The position numbers were made by a program, and so were the translations under genes. A stretch of 64,000 nucleotides of DNA from an uncultured Prevotellaceae bacterium. GTDB taxonomy: Bacteria > Bacteroidota > Bacteroidia > Bacteroidales > Bacteroidaceae. The notes beneath the pieces were generated by a model. The model did no database searches. It was not told the DNA's origin and saw only the letters and a program-made list of their open reading frames with translations. The stretch is taken from NCBI GenBank assembly GCA_937898415.1, contig CALDLA010000010.1, positions 6,268 to 70,267 of the forward strand. The letters run 5' to 3'. Below, piece after piece: positions 41,872-50,210 of this stretch. Every line of letters begins with the position of its first letter. Position 1 is the first letter of the stretch.

Positions 41872-43290
41872 ATGACAGTTCCCGTCACCACTCACCACTC
41901 ACCATTAACGAGTGGAGATACCATCTGCGCCCCCGCCACCGCCATCGGGGGCGCACTTGCCGTTATTCGCGTCTCTGGTCCTGCCGCCTTCTCCATCGTC
42001 AGTACCCTCTGTTCGCTGTCCTGCGCCGCTGCAGCCGCCAACACCGTTCACTTCGCCCGTCTCACAGCCCCTGTTTCCAGCGCATCTCCGTCGGACGAAT
42101 TGTCGGGCGAAATCATCGACGAAGCCCTCGTCACCGTTTTCCGCGCCCCTCACAGCTACACAGGCGAAGACTCCGTAGAAATCTCCTGTCACGGCTCTAC
42201 TTACATCGTTCGCCGTATCCTCGACCTCCTCATCCAGAACGGCTGCCGCATGGCCCGCCCAGGTGAGTTTACCCAGCGCGCCTACCTCAACGGCAAGCTC
42301 GACCTCAGTCAGGCCGAAGCCGTCGCCGAACTCATCGCCTCCACCAACCGTGCCACCCACGACATCGCCATGAGTCAGCTACGCGGACACTTCTCATCCG
42401 AACTGAAGACACTCCGCGACCAGCTCCTCAAGCTCACCTCCCTCCTCGAGCTTGAACTCGACTTCTCCGACCACGAAGACCTCGAATTTGCCAATCGCTC
42501 CGAACTCCTCGCACTCGCCCAGAAGATTGAAGCCCGTATCACCTATCTCGCACAAACCTTTGAAACGGGACAGGCCCTCAAGCAAGGTATACCCGTCGCC
42601 ATCGTCGGCAAGACAAACGTAGGCAAAAGCACCCTCCTCAATCAACTCGTTGACGACGAGCGGGCCATAGTTTCCGATATCCACGGCACTACGCGCGATA
42701 CTATTGAAGAAACGATGGAAATCAATGACATACAATTCCGCTTCATCGACACAGCCGGACTTCGCGAAACCACCGACGAAATAGAGCGAATCGGTATTCA
42801 GCGCACCTACGCTGCCATCGACAAGGCCCGCATCGTGCTCTGGCTCTTCGACACACCCCCCACCGCCGCCGACATCTCCGACATGACCGCCCGCTGCTCA
42901 GGCCGCGCACTCCTCCCCATCCTCAACAAGACCGACCTCCATCCCGTATGTTGCGATTTCATCACAACCCACCCCATCATCCCCATCTCCGCCAAGCACG
43001 GCCAGGGCCTCTCCACCCTCAAGTCTGCTATCTACCAAGCCGCCGACATCCCCACCCTCTCCTCCAACGACGTCATCGTCACCAGTGCCCGCCACTATGA
43101 CGCCCTCATCCGCGCCCATCACAACCTCCAGCACGTTCTCGACGGTCTCAGCATCAACTTATCCGGCGACCTCCTTTCCGAAGACCTCCGCCTCGTCCTC
43201 GCCGACCTCGCTGAGATAACCGGCGAAGGCCAGATTACCCCCCAAGAAACCCTCAACAATATCTTCTCCCACTTCTGCGTGGGCAAATAG
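41872..43290 (+). CDS. mnmE: tRNA modification GTPase MnmE
   Basis: 472 residues. Works with MnmG to form the 5-carboxymethylaminomethyl group on wobble uridine 34. Present are the N-terminal folate-binding domain, the G domain (GKTNVGKSTLLNQL, DIHGTTRDTIEE, DTAGLRETTDE, NKTD) and the C-terminal FCVGK with the essential Cys. The N-terminus carries an odd MTVPVTTHHSPLTS before the usual DTICA; the DNA there (CACCACTCACCACTCACC-like) is low-complexity and may be an insertion. Codon use is C-rich. The 3' end is next to an integrase module. Confidence 0.95.
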   Translation: MTVPVTTHHSPLTSGDTICAPATAIGGALAVIRVSGPAAFSIVSTLCSLSCAAAAANTVHFARLTAPVSSASPSDELSGEIIDEALVTVFRAPHSYTGEDSVEISCHGSTYIVRRILDLLIQNGCRMARPGEFTQRAYLNGKLDLSQAEAVAELIASTNRATHDIAMSQLRGHFSSELKTLRDQLLKLTSLLELELDFSDHEDLEFANRSELLALAQKIEARITYLAQTFETGQALKQGIPVAIVGKTNVGKSTLLNQLVDDERAIVSDIHGTTRDTIEETMEINDIQFRFIDTAGLRETTDEIERIGIQRTYAAIDKARIVLWLFDTPPTAADISDMTARCSGRALLPILNKTDLHPVCCDFITTHPIIPISAKHGQGLSTLKSAIYQAADIPTLSSNDVIVTSARHYDALIRAHHNLQHVLDGLSINLSGDLLSEDLRLVLADLAEITGEGQITPQETLNNIFSHFCVGK

Positions 43291-43578
43291 AAGCATATAA
43301 CGTGTTGAAAATCAATTAGTTACAAATTTCTTAAAAAACAAATTTTAAATTATCAACAAAAGTACAACTACCTTATTATCAATGAATTACGCTTTTTAAG
43401 TTTATTAAAAAACGTCTAATTTTAGGAACTTTTTCTACCCTCTAGGAAATTAATAATTTGCATAAAACAACCCAAAAACGAATCCAATAGCATTAAAATC
43501 GGCCGTAAAACACAAGTTTTCACAATAATCATCGACTCTATTCCTACTCAATATGACTCTTGTGGACTTATATTATTA
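43291..43578 (+). other. AT-rich gene-free stretch between mnmE and the integrase module
   Basis: About 290 bp, very AT-rich, with no ORF and no clear -7 box. No copy of the mnmE 3' end was found here or after the integrase gene. Confidence 0.6.
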
Positions 43579-43600
43579 TTAGTCACACTAAGGTGACTAA
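43579..43600. promoter_or_regulatory. Perfect inverted repeat ahead of the triple-HTH gene (candidate operator)
   Basis: TTAGTCAC and GTGACTAA, eight base pairs each and separated by ACTAAG, end 7 bp before the ATG at 43608. The position over the ribosome-binding region suits autoregulation by the encoded DNA-binding protein or a translation-blocking hairpin. Confidence 0.6.
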
Positions 43601-43607
43601 AATTATT

Positions 43608-44201
43608 ATGAGTAATTACAAGCATTTCAAACATTACTACGATCCTTACGATAGTTTGGATGTAGAGTGGCAGAATGTTGTGTCGAAGGGACATCTCACA
43701 ATCAGTGAGGTCGTGTCACTTTCCGGCTACACAAAAAGCTACGTTTACCGTCTGGTAAAAGACGGCATAATTCCATGTATGAATGGAAAGAGTGGTAAAC
43801 AGGTCAGATGGATTGACTTCATCCATTGGTATTCACATCTACCGGAGACACCCGCCTCCCCCATCGGCGAGGCATCGTTCTCCATCGCTGGCTTGATAAA
43901 GCTAACAGGCATGGGAAGATGCTGGCTGTTAAAGTTAGTGACGAGATACGGTGTCAGGTCATACAATGTCGGCTGGCTCAAACGCTATAACAAGGAAGAC
44001 GTTATGTCAGCCTGGGCGGAAGCATCATGTTATGTCAAGCCATGGCTTAGTATCGATGAAGCAATGATGATTATCGAGACAGACAGGAAAGCACTGTTTC
44101 GGGCTGTTGCGCAGAACATTGTGCATATCAGGCACGACAAAGGGGTTCTCTTATTCAATGCTCATGATTTAAAAAGATGGAAGGAGGATTGCTATGAATA
44201 G
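43608..44201 (+). CDS. Protein of three tandem HTH_17-type (excisionase-like) domains
   Basis: 197 residues, start MSNYKHFKH at 43608 just after the operator-like palindrome. Three similar blocks of about 60 residues: LTISEVVSLSGYTKSYVYRLVKDGIIPCM, FSIAGLIKLTGMGRCWLLKLVTRYGVRSY and LSIDEAMMIIETDRKALFRAVAQNIVHIR. Each looks like the winged HTH of MerR/excisionase proteins. The gene overlaps the recombinase gene by 8 bp, so it is the likely directionality factor or regulator of that enzyme. Three such domains in a row are unusual for a protein this small. Confidence 0.75.
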   Translation: MSNYKHFKHYYDPYDSLDVEWQNVVSKGHLTISEVVSLSGYTKSYVYRLVKDGIIPCMNGKSGKQVRWIDFIHWYSHLPETPASPIGEASFSIAGLIKLTGMGRCWLLKLVTRYGVRSYNVGWLKRYNKEDVMSAWAEASCYVKPWLSIDEAMMIIETDRKALFRAVAQNIVHIRHDKGVLLFNAHDLKRWKEDCYE

Positions 44202-45288
44202 GGTCACTATAAGAACAAAGAAAAAGAGCAAAGGGACCATGTTGTCCGTGTTCTTAGAGTATAATCCTGCCTTTGTCAATCCGAAGGGCGAGGAAGTCAG
44301 GTATGAATTCCTGAACCTGGAGAAATACGTGAACCCGATTAGCGACATCGAGAAACATCACAATGAAATAATCGACGAGATTGCAGAAGCAATCCGGTGC
44401 GACAGGTATATGCGAATGGTGAAGAAGGAGTATTCTTTCCTGCTGAAAGACCAGCTAAACAGTAGTTTCCTGGATTATTTCCACGACTGCTGTGAATACT
44501 ATGGTATCAAATACTACTGTAGTTACAAACACTTCAAAAGATTCTGTAACAACGAATGCTCTTTCAAGGATCTGTCCGTGAGCCTTTGCGAAAAGTTCTC
44601 CAAGTTCATCTTCAAGGAAAGATGCTGGAAAAAGACGGGTAAACTTAAACATAATACAGCGGTGGCATATCTGAATGCCTTCCTGTCGGTTGTTGCACTT
44701 GCATATAAGGACGGAATACTCCAGAACGACATAACCGCTGACGTTAAGAGAATCCACTGGAACCATGACACCAAGAAGGAGTATCTTGAAGAAAGTGAGA
44801 TACAGCAGTTGGAGAAGGTGGACTACTCAGAAAACCCGATGGTAAAACAGGCTGCACTCCTGTCTGTTTACACGGGTCTAAGGAGGGCAGACATTATCAA
44901 TCTTGAATGGAAGGACATTAACCTCCGATACAAGAACAAGTCAAGTATATGCCTGACTATCCGTAAAACGAAAACGGTTGTCAGTCTGCCTTTGTCAACA
45001 TCGGCAACAAGACTGCTCCGTACAATAAGCAGGGATGGTCCTCGCGTATTTCCTGGTCTTACAGAATTCATGCTGAACAAGGAGGTTCCGTTGCTGGTGG
45101 AGAAGGCAAAGATTGACAAGCACATAACCTTTCACTGCTTCAGGCATAGCTTTGCAATGGCTTTGCTAAACAAAGGTACGGACATCTATACCATTGCCAA
45201 ACTGATGGGACATAGATCTGTTACTAGTACTCAGGTTTATGCCAAACTATCAGATGAACAATTGCGCAAGGCTATTCATAGATTATAG
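44194..45288 (+). CDS. Tyrosine recombinase (site-specific integrase)
   Basis: 364 residues. The catalytic set is complete: Arg in TGLRRADIINLEW, Lys in TIRKTKTVV, His-x2-Arg in HCFRHSFAMALLNKG, His in LMGHRSVTSTQ and the nucleophile Tyr in QVYAKLSD. An N-terminal SAM-like core-binding domain precedes it. The enzyme should catalyse strand exchange. It is directly downstream of mnmE, whose 3' end is the attachment site of some islands in other bacteria (SGI1 in trmE). No other mobile genes follow. Confidence 0.9.
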   Translation: MNRVTIRTKKKSKGTMLSVFLEYNPAFVNPKGEEVRYEFLNLEKYVNPISDIEKHHNEIIDEIAEAIRCDRYMRMVKKEYSFLLKDQLNSSFLDYFHDCCEYYGIKYYCSYKHFKRFCNNECSFKDLSVSLCEKFSKFIFKERCWKKTGKLKHNTAVAYLNAFLSVVALAYKDGILQNDITADVKRIHWNHDTKKEYLEESEIQQLEKVDYSENPMVKQAALLSVYTGLRRADIINLEWKDINLRYKNKSSICLTIRKTKTVVSLPLSTSATRLLRTISRDGPRVFPGLTEFMLNKEVPLLVEKAKIDKHITFHCFRHSFAMALLNKGTDIYTIAKLMGHRSVTSTQVYAKLSDEQLRKAIHRL

Positions 45289-45296
45289 TATGTAAC

Positions 45297-45322
45297 AACT
45301 CTTTCTTGGAGAGAGTTTTTTA
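45297..45322 (+). terminator. Intrinsic terminator of the recombinase gene
   Basis: AACTCT pairs with AGAGTT, followed by a T-run, 8 bp past the stop. A second hairpin (ATGAACCCCA with TGGGGTTCAT, 45329-45367) follows and may be a left-over end or back-up terminator. Confidence 0.75.
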
Positions 45323-45421
45323 AATGAAATGAACCCCAGATGTTAGACAAGAACTATTGGGGTTCATATTGTGAAAGCATTAGACAGTAGTAGAAATGAG
45401 TCCCATCACTAATGAACATTA

Positions 45422-45489
45422 CCACTCATCACATATTTGTACAGTTTATCCCAGATTTTTTGTAGATCTCGCAACTATCCGTACCTTTG
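45422..45489 (+). promoter_or_regulatory. LytTR-type operator and -7 box of the GNAT/hydrolase unit
   Basis: Box 1 CCACTCATCACA (45422), box 2 GTTTATCCCAGA (45444, 22 bp later) and -7 TACCTTTG (45482, 60 bp after box 1). The same spacing is found at 49495 and 58865. Confidence 0.7.
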
Positions 45490-45512
45490 CATCGTCAAAC
45501 GATAAAAAGAAG

Positions 45513-46031
45513 ATGGAAACAGAATGGATTCTATTACGCCCTTGGCAGGATAGCGATGCCGAAACGCTGTTTAAATACGCCAGTGACCCTGATGTTGGAC
45601 CTCGCGCCGGATGGCCACCACATAAGTCGGTTGAGGATAGTCTGGAGATTATTCGAACTGTCTTCAACGCAGAAGGGATGTGGGCAGTGATATGGAAAGA
45701 GTCAGGAGAGGCCATTGGTGGTGTAGGCTACCTTCCGGCATCCGCATCAAACCTGAAGATTGCAGAAGATCATGCGGAAGTGGGGTATTGGATAGCCCGT
45801 CCGTATTGGGGCAAAGGCATCTGTACTGAAGCACTTCTGATGGTCATCGACTATTGTTTTAATGAAAAGGGATTCACTACACTTTGGGGTGACTACTTTC
45901 CTTCAAACCCGGCTTCTGGCCGCGTGATGGAGAAGTGCGGATTCGTGGACACTGGCGAGGAAACTATATGTCCCAATCTGGAAGTGGGCTCAGACTGCCC
46001 AGTAAGAGTAATGAAATTAATAAAGAAGTAG
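45513..46031 (+). CDS. GNAT-family N-acetyltransferase (RimJ/RimL-like)
   Basis: 172 residues from the ATG at 45513, which follows a clear -7 box by 23 nt; the longer ORF from 45396 runs through the promoter. Acetyltransferase_3 fold: LLRPWQDSDAETLFKYASDPDV at the start, VGYWIARPYWGKGICTEAL with the acetyl-CoA loop, then SGRVMEKCGFV. It acetylates an unknown amine, maybe a protein N-terminus, antibiotic or sugar. The hydrolase gene begins 1 bp after the stop. Under the predicted LytTR operator. Confidence 0.88.
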   Translation: METEWILLRPWQDSDAETLFKYASDPDVGPRAGWPPHKSVEDSLEIIRTVFNAEGMWAVIWKESGEAIGGVGYLPASASNLKIAEDHAEVGYWIARPYWGKGICTEALLMVIDYCFNEKGFTTLWGDYFPSNPASGRVMEKCGFVDTGEETICPNLEVGSDCPVRVMKLIKK

Positions 46032-46032
46032 T

Positions 46033-47856
46033 ATGAAAAGAATAGTATTATATTTGTTGTTCGCATTGTTGCTGGTAAGCTGTGGAAAACAGTCTCAGAC
46101 GCTTAGCAAATTGAAGTCTGAATACGTTACTATCGACGATAGTATCCGCGTACATTATAAAATATGGAATGAGTCGGTTGACTCTGATGCAAAGACTATC
46201 TGTTTCGTTCACGGCTTCGGCTGTGACATGAATACGTGGGAGAAGCAGTTCGAGGCTTTCCGAGACGGCAAAGACTTGCAACTCGTATTCATCGACCTGC
46301 CTGGCTATGGGCTGAGTGATAAGCCACATGTGGAATACACACTTGATTTCTTTGCTCATGCCATCGATGAAGTGTTGAATGTCAACAGCATCAAAGATGC
46401 TGTCTTTGTAGGTCACAGTCTTGGAACGCCCGTATGCCGTCAGACGCTGATGACGACAGGCCACAAAGGCGCTTTAGTAGACGTTGACGGTGTATATTGT
46501 TTCTACGATGGTACTGAGACTCCAGAATATGTAGAGGCTGTTAATCAGTTTGGTCACGCCTTTGATGGCGATAACTGTCGTGAGGTGATTACTGGTTTTG
46601 TGTCGTCATTGGCTGGTAAGGAAACACCTCAGGAGATCAACGACTATGCCATGTCAGTAATGCCCGAAACACCCCAATATGTGGCTTCGAGCACAATGCA
46701 ACACCTTATTGAAAAGAAATGGTGGCCGAATCACCAGATTACTCAGCCAGTAATGGTCATCTGTACGCAGAACAGCGGTCTTGATCCTGACAATAAGCAG
46801 AAGATGGAGCGCCTCTATCCCAACCTCGACTATACGGAACTGACCACTTGCGGACACTTCATCCACATGGAGCAGCCTGAGATGTTTAACGACAAGCTGA
46901 AGGCCTTCATTGCTACGCAGATGAACAACAAACAGGCTGGCGAAGTTAAGATTCTATTTGAGATCCGCCCTGAGGTAAACTACGTAACCCATCTCTATAC
47001 ACTAGCTGGACTAGGATTCTCTGACGAAGAATACACTGCGAAATATGGTCATACGCTCCCCAAAGCAGCTGTCGATACCTTGCAGAAATACAAGGACCAC
47101 CTTACGTTCGGACAAGGTGAAGGTGGCATGTTGTCAGGTACGTTCTTCTTTATGGTCTCAGCAGAGACATTCGCCAATGCGGATAGTCTTCAGAAAGTGA
47201 TGGACAAATATCAGGAGATGGCCAAAAACCATAACTCGCCTGATGAGATCATGAATATAGCCAGTACCATTGCCAAAGTGTATGTCGATAACTACGACAA
47301 CTATCTCAAGAATGTCTATCCTCAGGCGAAGAAGGATATGGAGGAACGGATGAATCAGCTGAGCCAACACATGAAGACCCATTCTTTCGTTAAGGATTGG
47401 GAGCGCGTAACAGGTTATACTTGGAACAGAGGCGATTATCATTGGCTATTGTATCGTGCAGGCGCAAAAGGCCCATCGTACAACAATCTGAATGAGAATA
47501 CCAATACCGTCTATTACAATCAGTATTTGGACTATCAACTGGCCATGTTCAGCCATGAGTTCGGTATCTTTCTGATGCAGGATAGAATCGACCCAATCGT
47601 GGAGGAAATGAAGGAGTACACTCGTTCACTTGGCTCTAAGAAGGATCTAACCTACGTGCCTTGGAGTGCCTTCGAGAGTCTAGCCTGCTGGTATAATTGC
47701 AAGATAGCTGGGATGGAAACTGAGGATTACCGCAACTTTGGCAATGCCAACGTGAAGACGTTCTCCCAGATCTTTGATCGTCTCTCTGAGACAGGCATCA
47801 CAGACCCTGCTGAGTTGTTTCGCAAAGGTATCATGGAGTATTTGAAAGAACAATAA
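46033..47856 (+). CDS. Lipoprotein alpha/beta hydrolase fused to an unknown helical domain
   Basis: 607 residues. Lipobox signal (LYLLFALLLVSCGKQ). Residues 35-295 are an alpha/beta hydrolase: FVHGFGCDMNTW oxyanion strand, nucleophile elbow GHSLGTPV with Ser129, and CGHFIHMEQP with His275. From about 300 to 607 lies a second domain, AGEVKILFEIRPEVNYVTHLYTLAGLGFSDEEY..., that I do not recognise: Trp/Tyr-rich and helical, with HEFGIFLMQD that lacks the second His of a zinc peptidase. The fusion suggests an enzyme acting on an envelope substrate. Co-transcribed with the GNAT gene. Confidence 0.75.
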   Translation: MKRIVLYLLFALLLVSCGKQSQTLSKLKSEYVTIDDSIRVHYKIWNESVDSDAKTICFVHGFGCDMNTWEKQFEAFRDGKDLQLVFIDLPGYGLSDKPHVEYTLDFFAHAIDEVLNVNSIKDAVFVGHSLGTPVCRQTLMTTGHKGALVDVDGVYCFYDGTETPEYVEAVNQFGHAFDGDNCREVITGFVSSLAGKETPQEINDYAMSVMPETPQYVASSTMQHLIEKKWWPNHQITQPVMVICTQNSGLDPDNKQKMERLYPNLDYTELTTCGHFIHMEQPEMFNDKLKAFIATQMNNKQAGEVKILFEIRPEVNYVTHLYTLAGLGFSDEEYTAKYGHTLPKAAVDTLQKYKDHLTFGQGEGGMLSGTFFFMVSAETFANADSLQKVMDKYQEMAKNHNSPDEIMNIASTIAKVYVDNYDNYLKNVYPQAKKDMEERMNQLSQHMKTHSFVKDWERVTGYTWNRGDYHWLLYRAGAKGPSYNNLNENTNTVYYNQYLDYQLAMFSHEFGIFLMQDRIDPIVEEMKEYTRSLGSKKDLTYVPWSAFESLACWYNCKIAGMETEDYRNFGNANVKTFSQIFDRLSETGITDPAELFRKGIMEYLKEQ

Positions 47857-47961
47857 GGTGTGAATGAAGCCTTCCTTGTTGAAGGCCGCATTCCGCACTC
47901 TTGCTGGAACAACATCGAAGGAGTAACGAAAATGATAGGTATTACCGTTGTCTGAATAACG

Positions 47962-48495
47962 ATGAACATACTGATTATATCCGGAAGCCCTCGTAAGGGT
48001 GGCAATACAGAACTGTTGGCTGAAGCTTTCGCCAAAGGAGCATCAGCGCACCATCATGTGGAGATAGTATCTGTGCGCGACGTCAAGGTGAATCCGTGTT
48101 TGGGTTGTAACGCTTGCTTTGTGAGCGAAGGCAACTCTTGTGCCCAGAAGGATGACATGGCCCTCATCTATGAAAAGATGAACCATGCAGATATGCTCGT
48201 CATTGCCTCGCCAGTCTATTTCTATGGTATCAGCGCACAGCTAAAAACCGTTATCGACAGGTTCCACAATCCAATCCGCGACTCGTTCCACATCAAGAAG
48301 ATGGCATTGTTACTTGTTGGTGCCGCCACGCTGCCAGAATTGTTTGATGCTATTCTAACGGAATATAACCTTGGCTTGAAATTCTTCAATATGGAGGATG
48401 CTGGCAAGGTACTTGTCAGAGGAGTCAAAGACAAGGGTGACATCAAGGGAACAAGTTTTTTAGAGGATGCATATCAATTAGGCATATCAATATGA
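47962..48495 (+). CDS. NADPH-dependent FMN reductase-like flavoprotein
   Basis: 177 residues, starting MNILIISGSPRKGGNTELLAEAF, the flavin phosphate loop of this family. VNPCLGCNACFVSEGNSCAQKDDM is the Cys cluster of the iron-sulfur flavoprotein branch, then ASPVYFYGISAQLKTVIDRF. It converges with the LytTR gene (4-bp gap). The upstream 105-bp gap has a GCCTTC/GAAGGC hairpin (about 47872-47889), so read-through from the hydrolase gene is uncertain. Confidence 0.9.
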   Translation: MNILIISGSPRKGGNTELLAEAFAKGASAHHHVEIVSVRDVKVNPCLGCNACFVSEGNSCAQKDDMALIYEKMNHADMLVIASPVYFYGISAQLKTVIDRFHNPIRDSFHIKKMALLLVGAATLPELFDAILTEYNLGLKFFNMEDAGKVLVRGVKDKGDIKGTSFLEDAYQLGISI

Positions 48496-48498
48496 AAC

Positions 48499-49392
48499 CT
48501 ATCCCAGAAGTTCCTTCAGTTTATTGACATTGCTGCGTGAAACGGGGATGGCATCATGGCTATGGCGCATCACGAGTTGCATGGCACGAGAATTAGAGGA
48601 GATTTGTTCCACTTGACCGAGATTGACCATGAAGGCACGATGACAACGAACTATCATGGGATAAGCCTGTAGTGAATCCTCCATCTGTTTCATCGTGGCA
48701 CGGAGCATATTGGTATGCACTTCATTTCCTTGTAACTGGCAAACCTTTACATAGTTACCAACAGCTTCTATATATAATAGGTCTGAAATCTTAAGGGTTA
48801 CATGTTCGTTGGTGGTACCCTCGAGTGTTATCTGTGAATCCTGATCAGTACCACCTACTGGAGGGTTATCCTCAGTTTGTCGGGAGACACCTGCGTTTGA
48901 AGTCTGCAATTTCTTCAACTGTTCGTTCAATTGCCTGGTTTCCTCGAGTTCTACAGCCAGATAACGGCTACGGAACTTGAATCGCCAATAAAGTCCAATG
49001 GCAAAGGAAAGGAAAGCGATTATCATCAACGTCTCCAGATAATTGCCTAACGATAGTTTGTTACCTTCTACAAGACTGCTCATCGTCAAGTGGCGATAGA
49101 GACAGATGAACAACGACACCAATGGTGTGTTGATACATTGGAAACGGAGATTGCGGCTGATGATATAACTGACGCCACGATCGTAGGAGCGCGGCATGCG
49201 CACAATGTATCGCAGAATGACTTCCGTCAGGAAACAACTCAGCATGCCTAATGCAAATATCGCCAGCAGATGAACACAAGTCTGCCACTGCCACACTTCG
49301 AGGCCAAAGGGCTTGAAGATGGCAATCGCCAGCACCATGAAAGCGCTACTGATAATGCGGATGCTGATAGTTTCTTTATGACTATTGTTCAT
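48499..49392 (-). CDS. Membrane-bound LytTR-family transcription regulator
   Basis: 297 residues. Four hydrophobic helices in the first 155 residues (for example VLAIAIFKPFGLEVW and LLAIFALGMLSCFLTEVIL), a coiled linker (LEETRQLNEQLKKLQTSN), then a LytTR DNA-binding domain (about 195-297: LYIEAVGNYVKVCQ...YPMIVRCHRAFMVNLGQV...IPVSRSNVNKLKELLG). There is no receiver domain and no kinase gene, so it looks like a one-component membrane sensor. LytTR proteins bind paired direct repeats about 21-22 bp apart; such pairs stand ahead of four neighbouring promoters, making this the likely regulator. Confidence 0.88.
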   Translation of the reverse strand: MNNSHKETISIRIISSAFMVLAIAIFKPFGLEVWQWQTCVHLLAIFALGMLSCFLTEVILRYIVRMPRSYDRGVSYIISRNLRFQCINTPLVSLFICLYRHLTMSSLVEGNKLSLGNYLETLMIIAFLSFAIGLYWRFKFRSRYLAVELEETRQLNEQLKKLQTSNAGVSRQTEDNPPVGGTDQDSQITLEGTTNEHVTLKISDLLYIEAVGNYVKVCQLQGNEVHTNMLRATMKQMEDSLQAYPMIVRCHRAFMVNLGQVEQISSNSRAMQLVMRHSHDAIPVSRSNVNKLKELLG

Positions 49393-49400
49393 ACAGCCAG

Positions 49401-49408
49401 CAAAGGTA
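49401..49408 (-). promoter_or_regulatory. -7 element TACCTTTG of the LytTR gene
   Basis: CAAAGGTA on the plus strand, 8 nt before the ATG at 49392. Just upstream (49421-49443) lie three short repeats GAATAGT, and further upstream a partial operator (CCGCTCGTCACT at 49455), so autoregulation is possible. Confidence 0.6.
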
Positions 49409-49494
49409 CATATTTTAAGTGAATAGTGAATAGTGAATAGTGAAAAATTTGCTTCCGCTCGTCACTTTATACTCATTTCATCCCACTTTTATGC

Positions 49495-49562
49495 CCGTTT
49501 ATCACAAACCTAAGCAGAATATCCCAGATATTTGGAGGGGTCGTTTTTACCTTATACCTTTG
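49495..49562 (+). promoter_or_regulatory. LytTR-type operator and -7 box of the LiaF-like/beta-lactamase unit
   Basis: Box 1 CCGTTTATCACA (49495), box 2 GAATATCCCAGA (49517) and -7 TACCTTTG (49555). Spacings of 22 and 60 bp are identical to the sites at 45422 and 58865. Confidence 0.7.
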
Positions 49563-49597
49563 CAATCAGAAATGTTGAACAATAAAAAAGCAAAGTT

Positions 49598-50158
49598 ATG
49601 AAACCAAGAACGATTATTGGACTAGTATTCATTGTAGCCAGCTTAACAAAATTGGCAACCATCTGGGGAATCATCGAATGGAGCTGGTTTGCAAGGGTAT
49701 CAGAGGAGCCTTGGGTTACCTATTTCTGCATTGGTCTGCTGATATATGTAGGCGTGAGCCTTATTATCGACAGCTATCGCCGTGACCCCGACCAGTGGCT
49801 GCAGCGTCCTCTGCCTATTGGTGAAGACGGAAAGCGCATCTGCTGCAGCGTGCGCTATGGCGGTGATGAGTATATCTATCGTGGCGAGCCATTCCACGGC
49901 GCCCGGCTCGATGCTTTCTTCGGAGGCATCCGAATGGATTTGCGGAATGCAGCCATTACAGAGGATGAAGAGATAGAGATCCACACTTTCTTCGGCGGCA
50001 TAGAACTCTTTGTACCTCAGACGGTGAACGTCCTTGTCAAGAGCCGCAGCTTCATTGGCGGTGTCGGCAACCATGCTTCAAGAACAGCAGAAAAGGATGC
50101 CCACTGCCTCCACATCATTGCCGACAACTTTATTGGTGGTGTAGATATTAAGAATTGA
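49598..50158 (+). CDS. LiaF-like membrane protein (cell-envelope stress type)
   Basis: 186 residues. Two N-terminal helices (IIGLVFIVASLTKLATIWGII and WVTYFCIGLLIYVGVSLII), then a small beta-solenoid domain with FFGGIRMDLRNAAI, TFFGGIELFVPQTVNVLVKS and FIGGVGN repeats, the pattern of LiaF and of cell-wall-active-antibiotic-response proteins. It probably senses or buffers envelope stress. It is the first gene after the operator and may be co-transcribed with the transglutaminase, PhzF, barrel and beta-lactamase genes that follow at short distances. Confidence 0.78.
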   Translation: MKPRTIIGLVFIVASLTKLATIWGIIEWSWFARVSEEPWVTYFCIGLLIYVGVSLIIDSYRRDPDQWLQRPLPIGEDGKRICCSVRYGGDEYIYRGEPFHGARLDAFFGGIRMDLRNAAITEDEEIEIHTFFGGIELFVPQTVNVLVKSRSFIGGVGNHASRTAEKDAHCLHIIADNFIGGVDIKN

Positions 50159-50210
50159 TGTCAGATGCAACAAAATTCAGAGTTGTAACGTCAAACAATA
50201 AAAAATAGTT

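Noticed and set aside
43291..45512. A full attL/attR pair at mnmE
   Set aside because: I could not find a second copy of the mnmE 3' end downstream of the integrase gene within this window.
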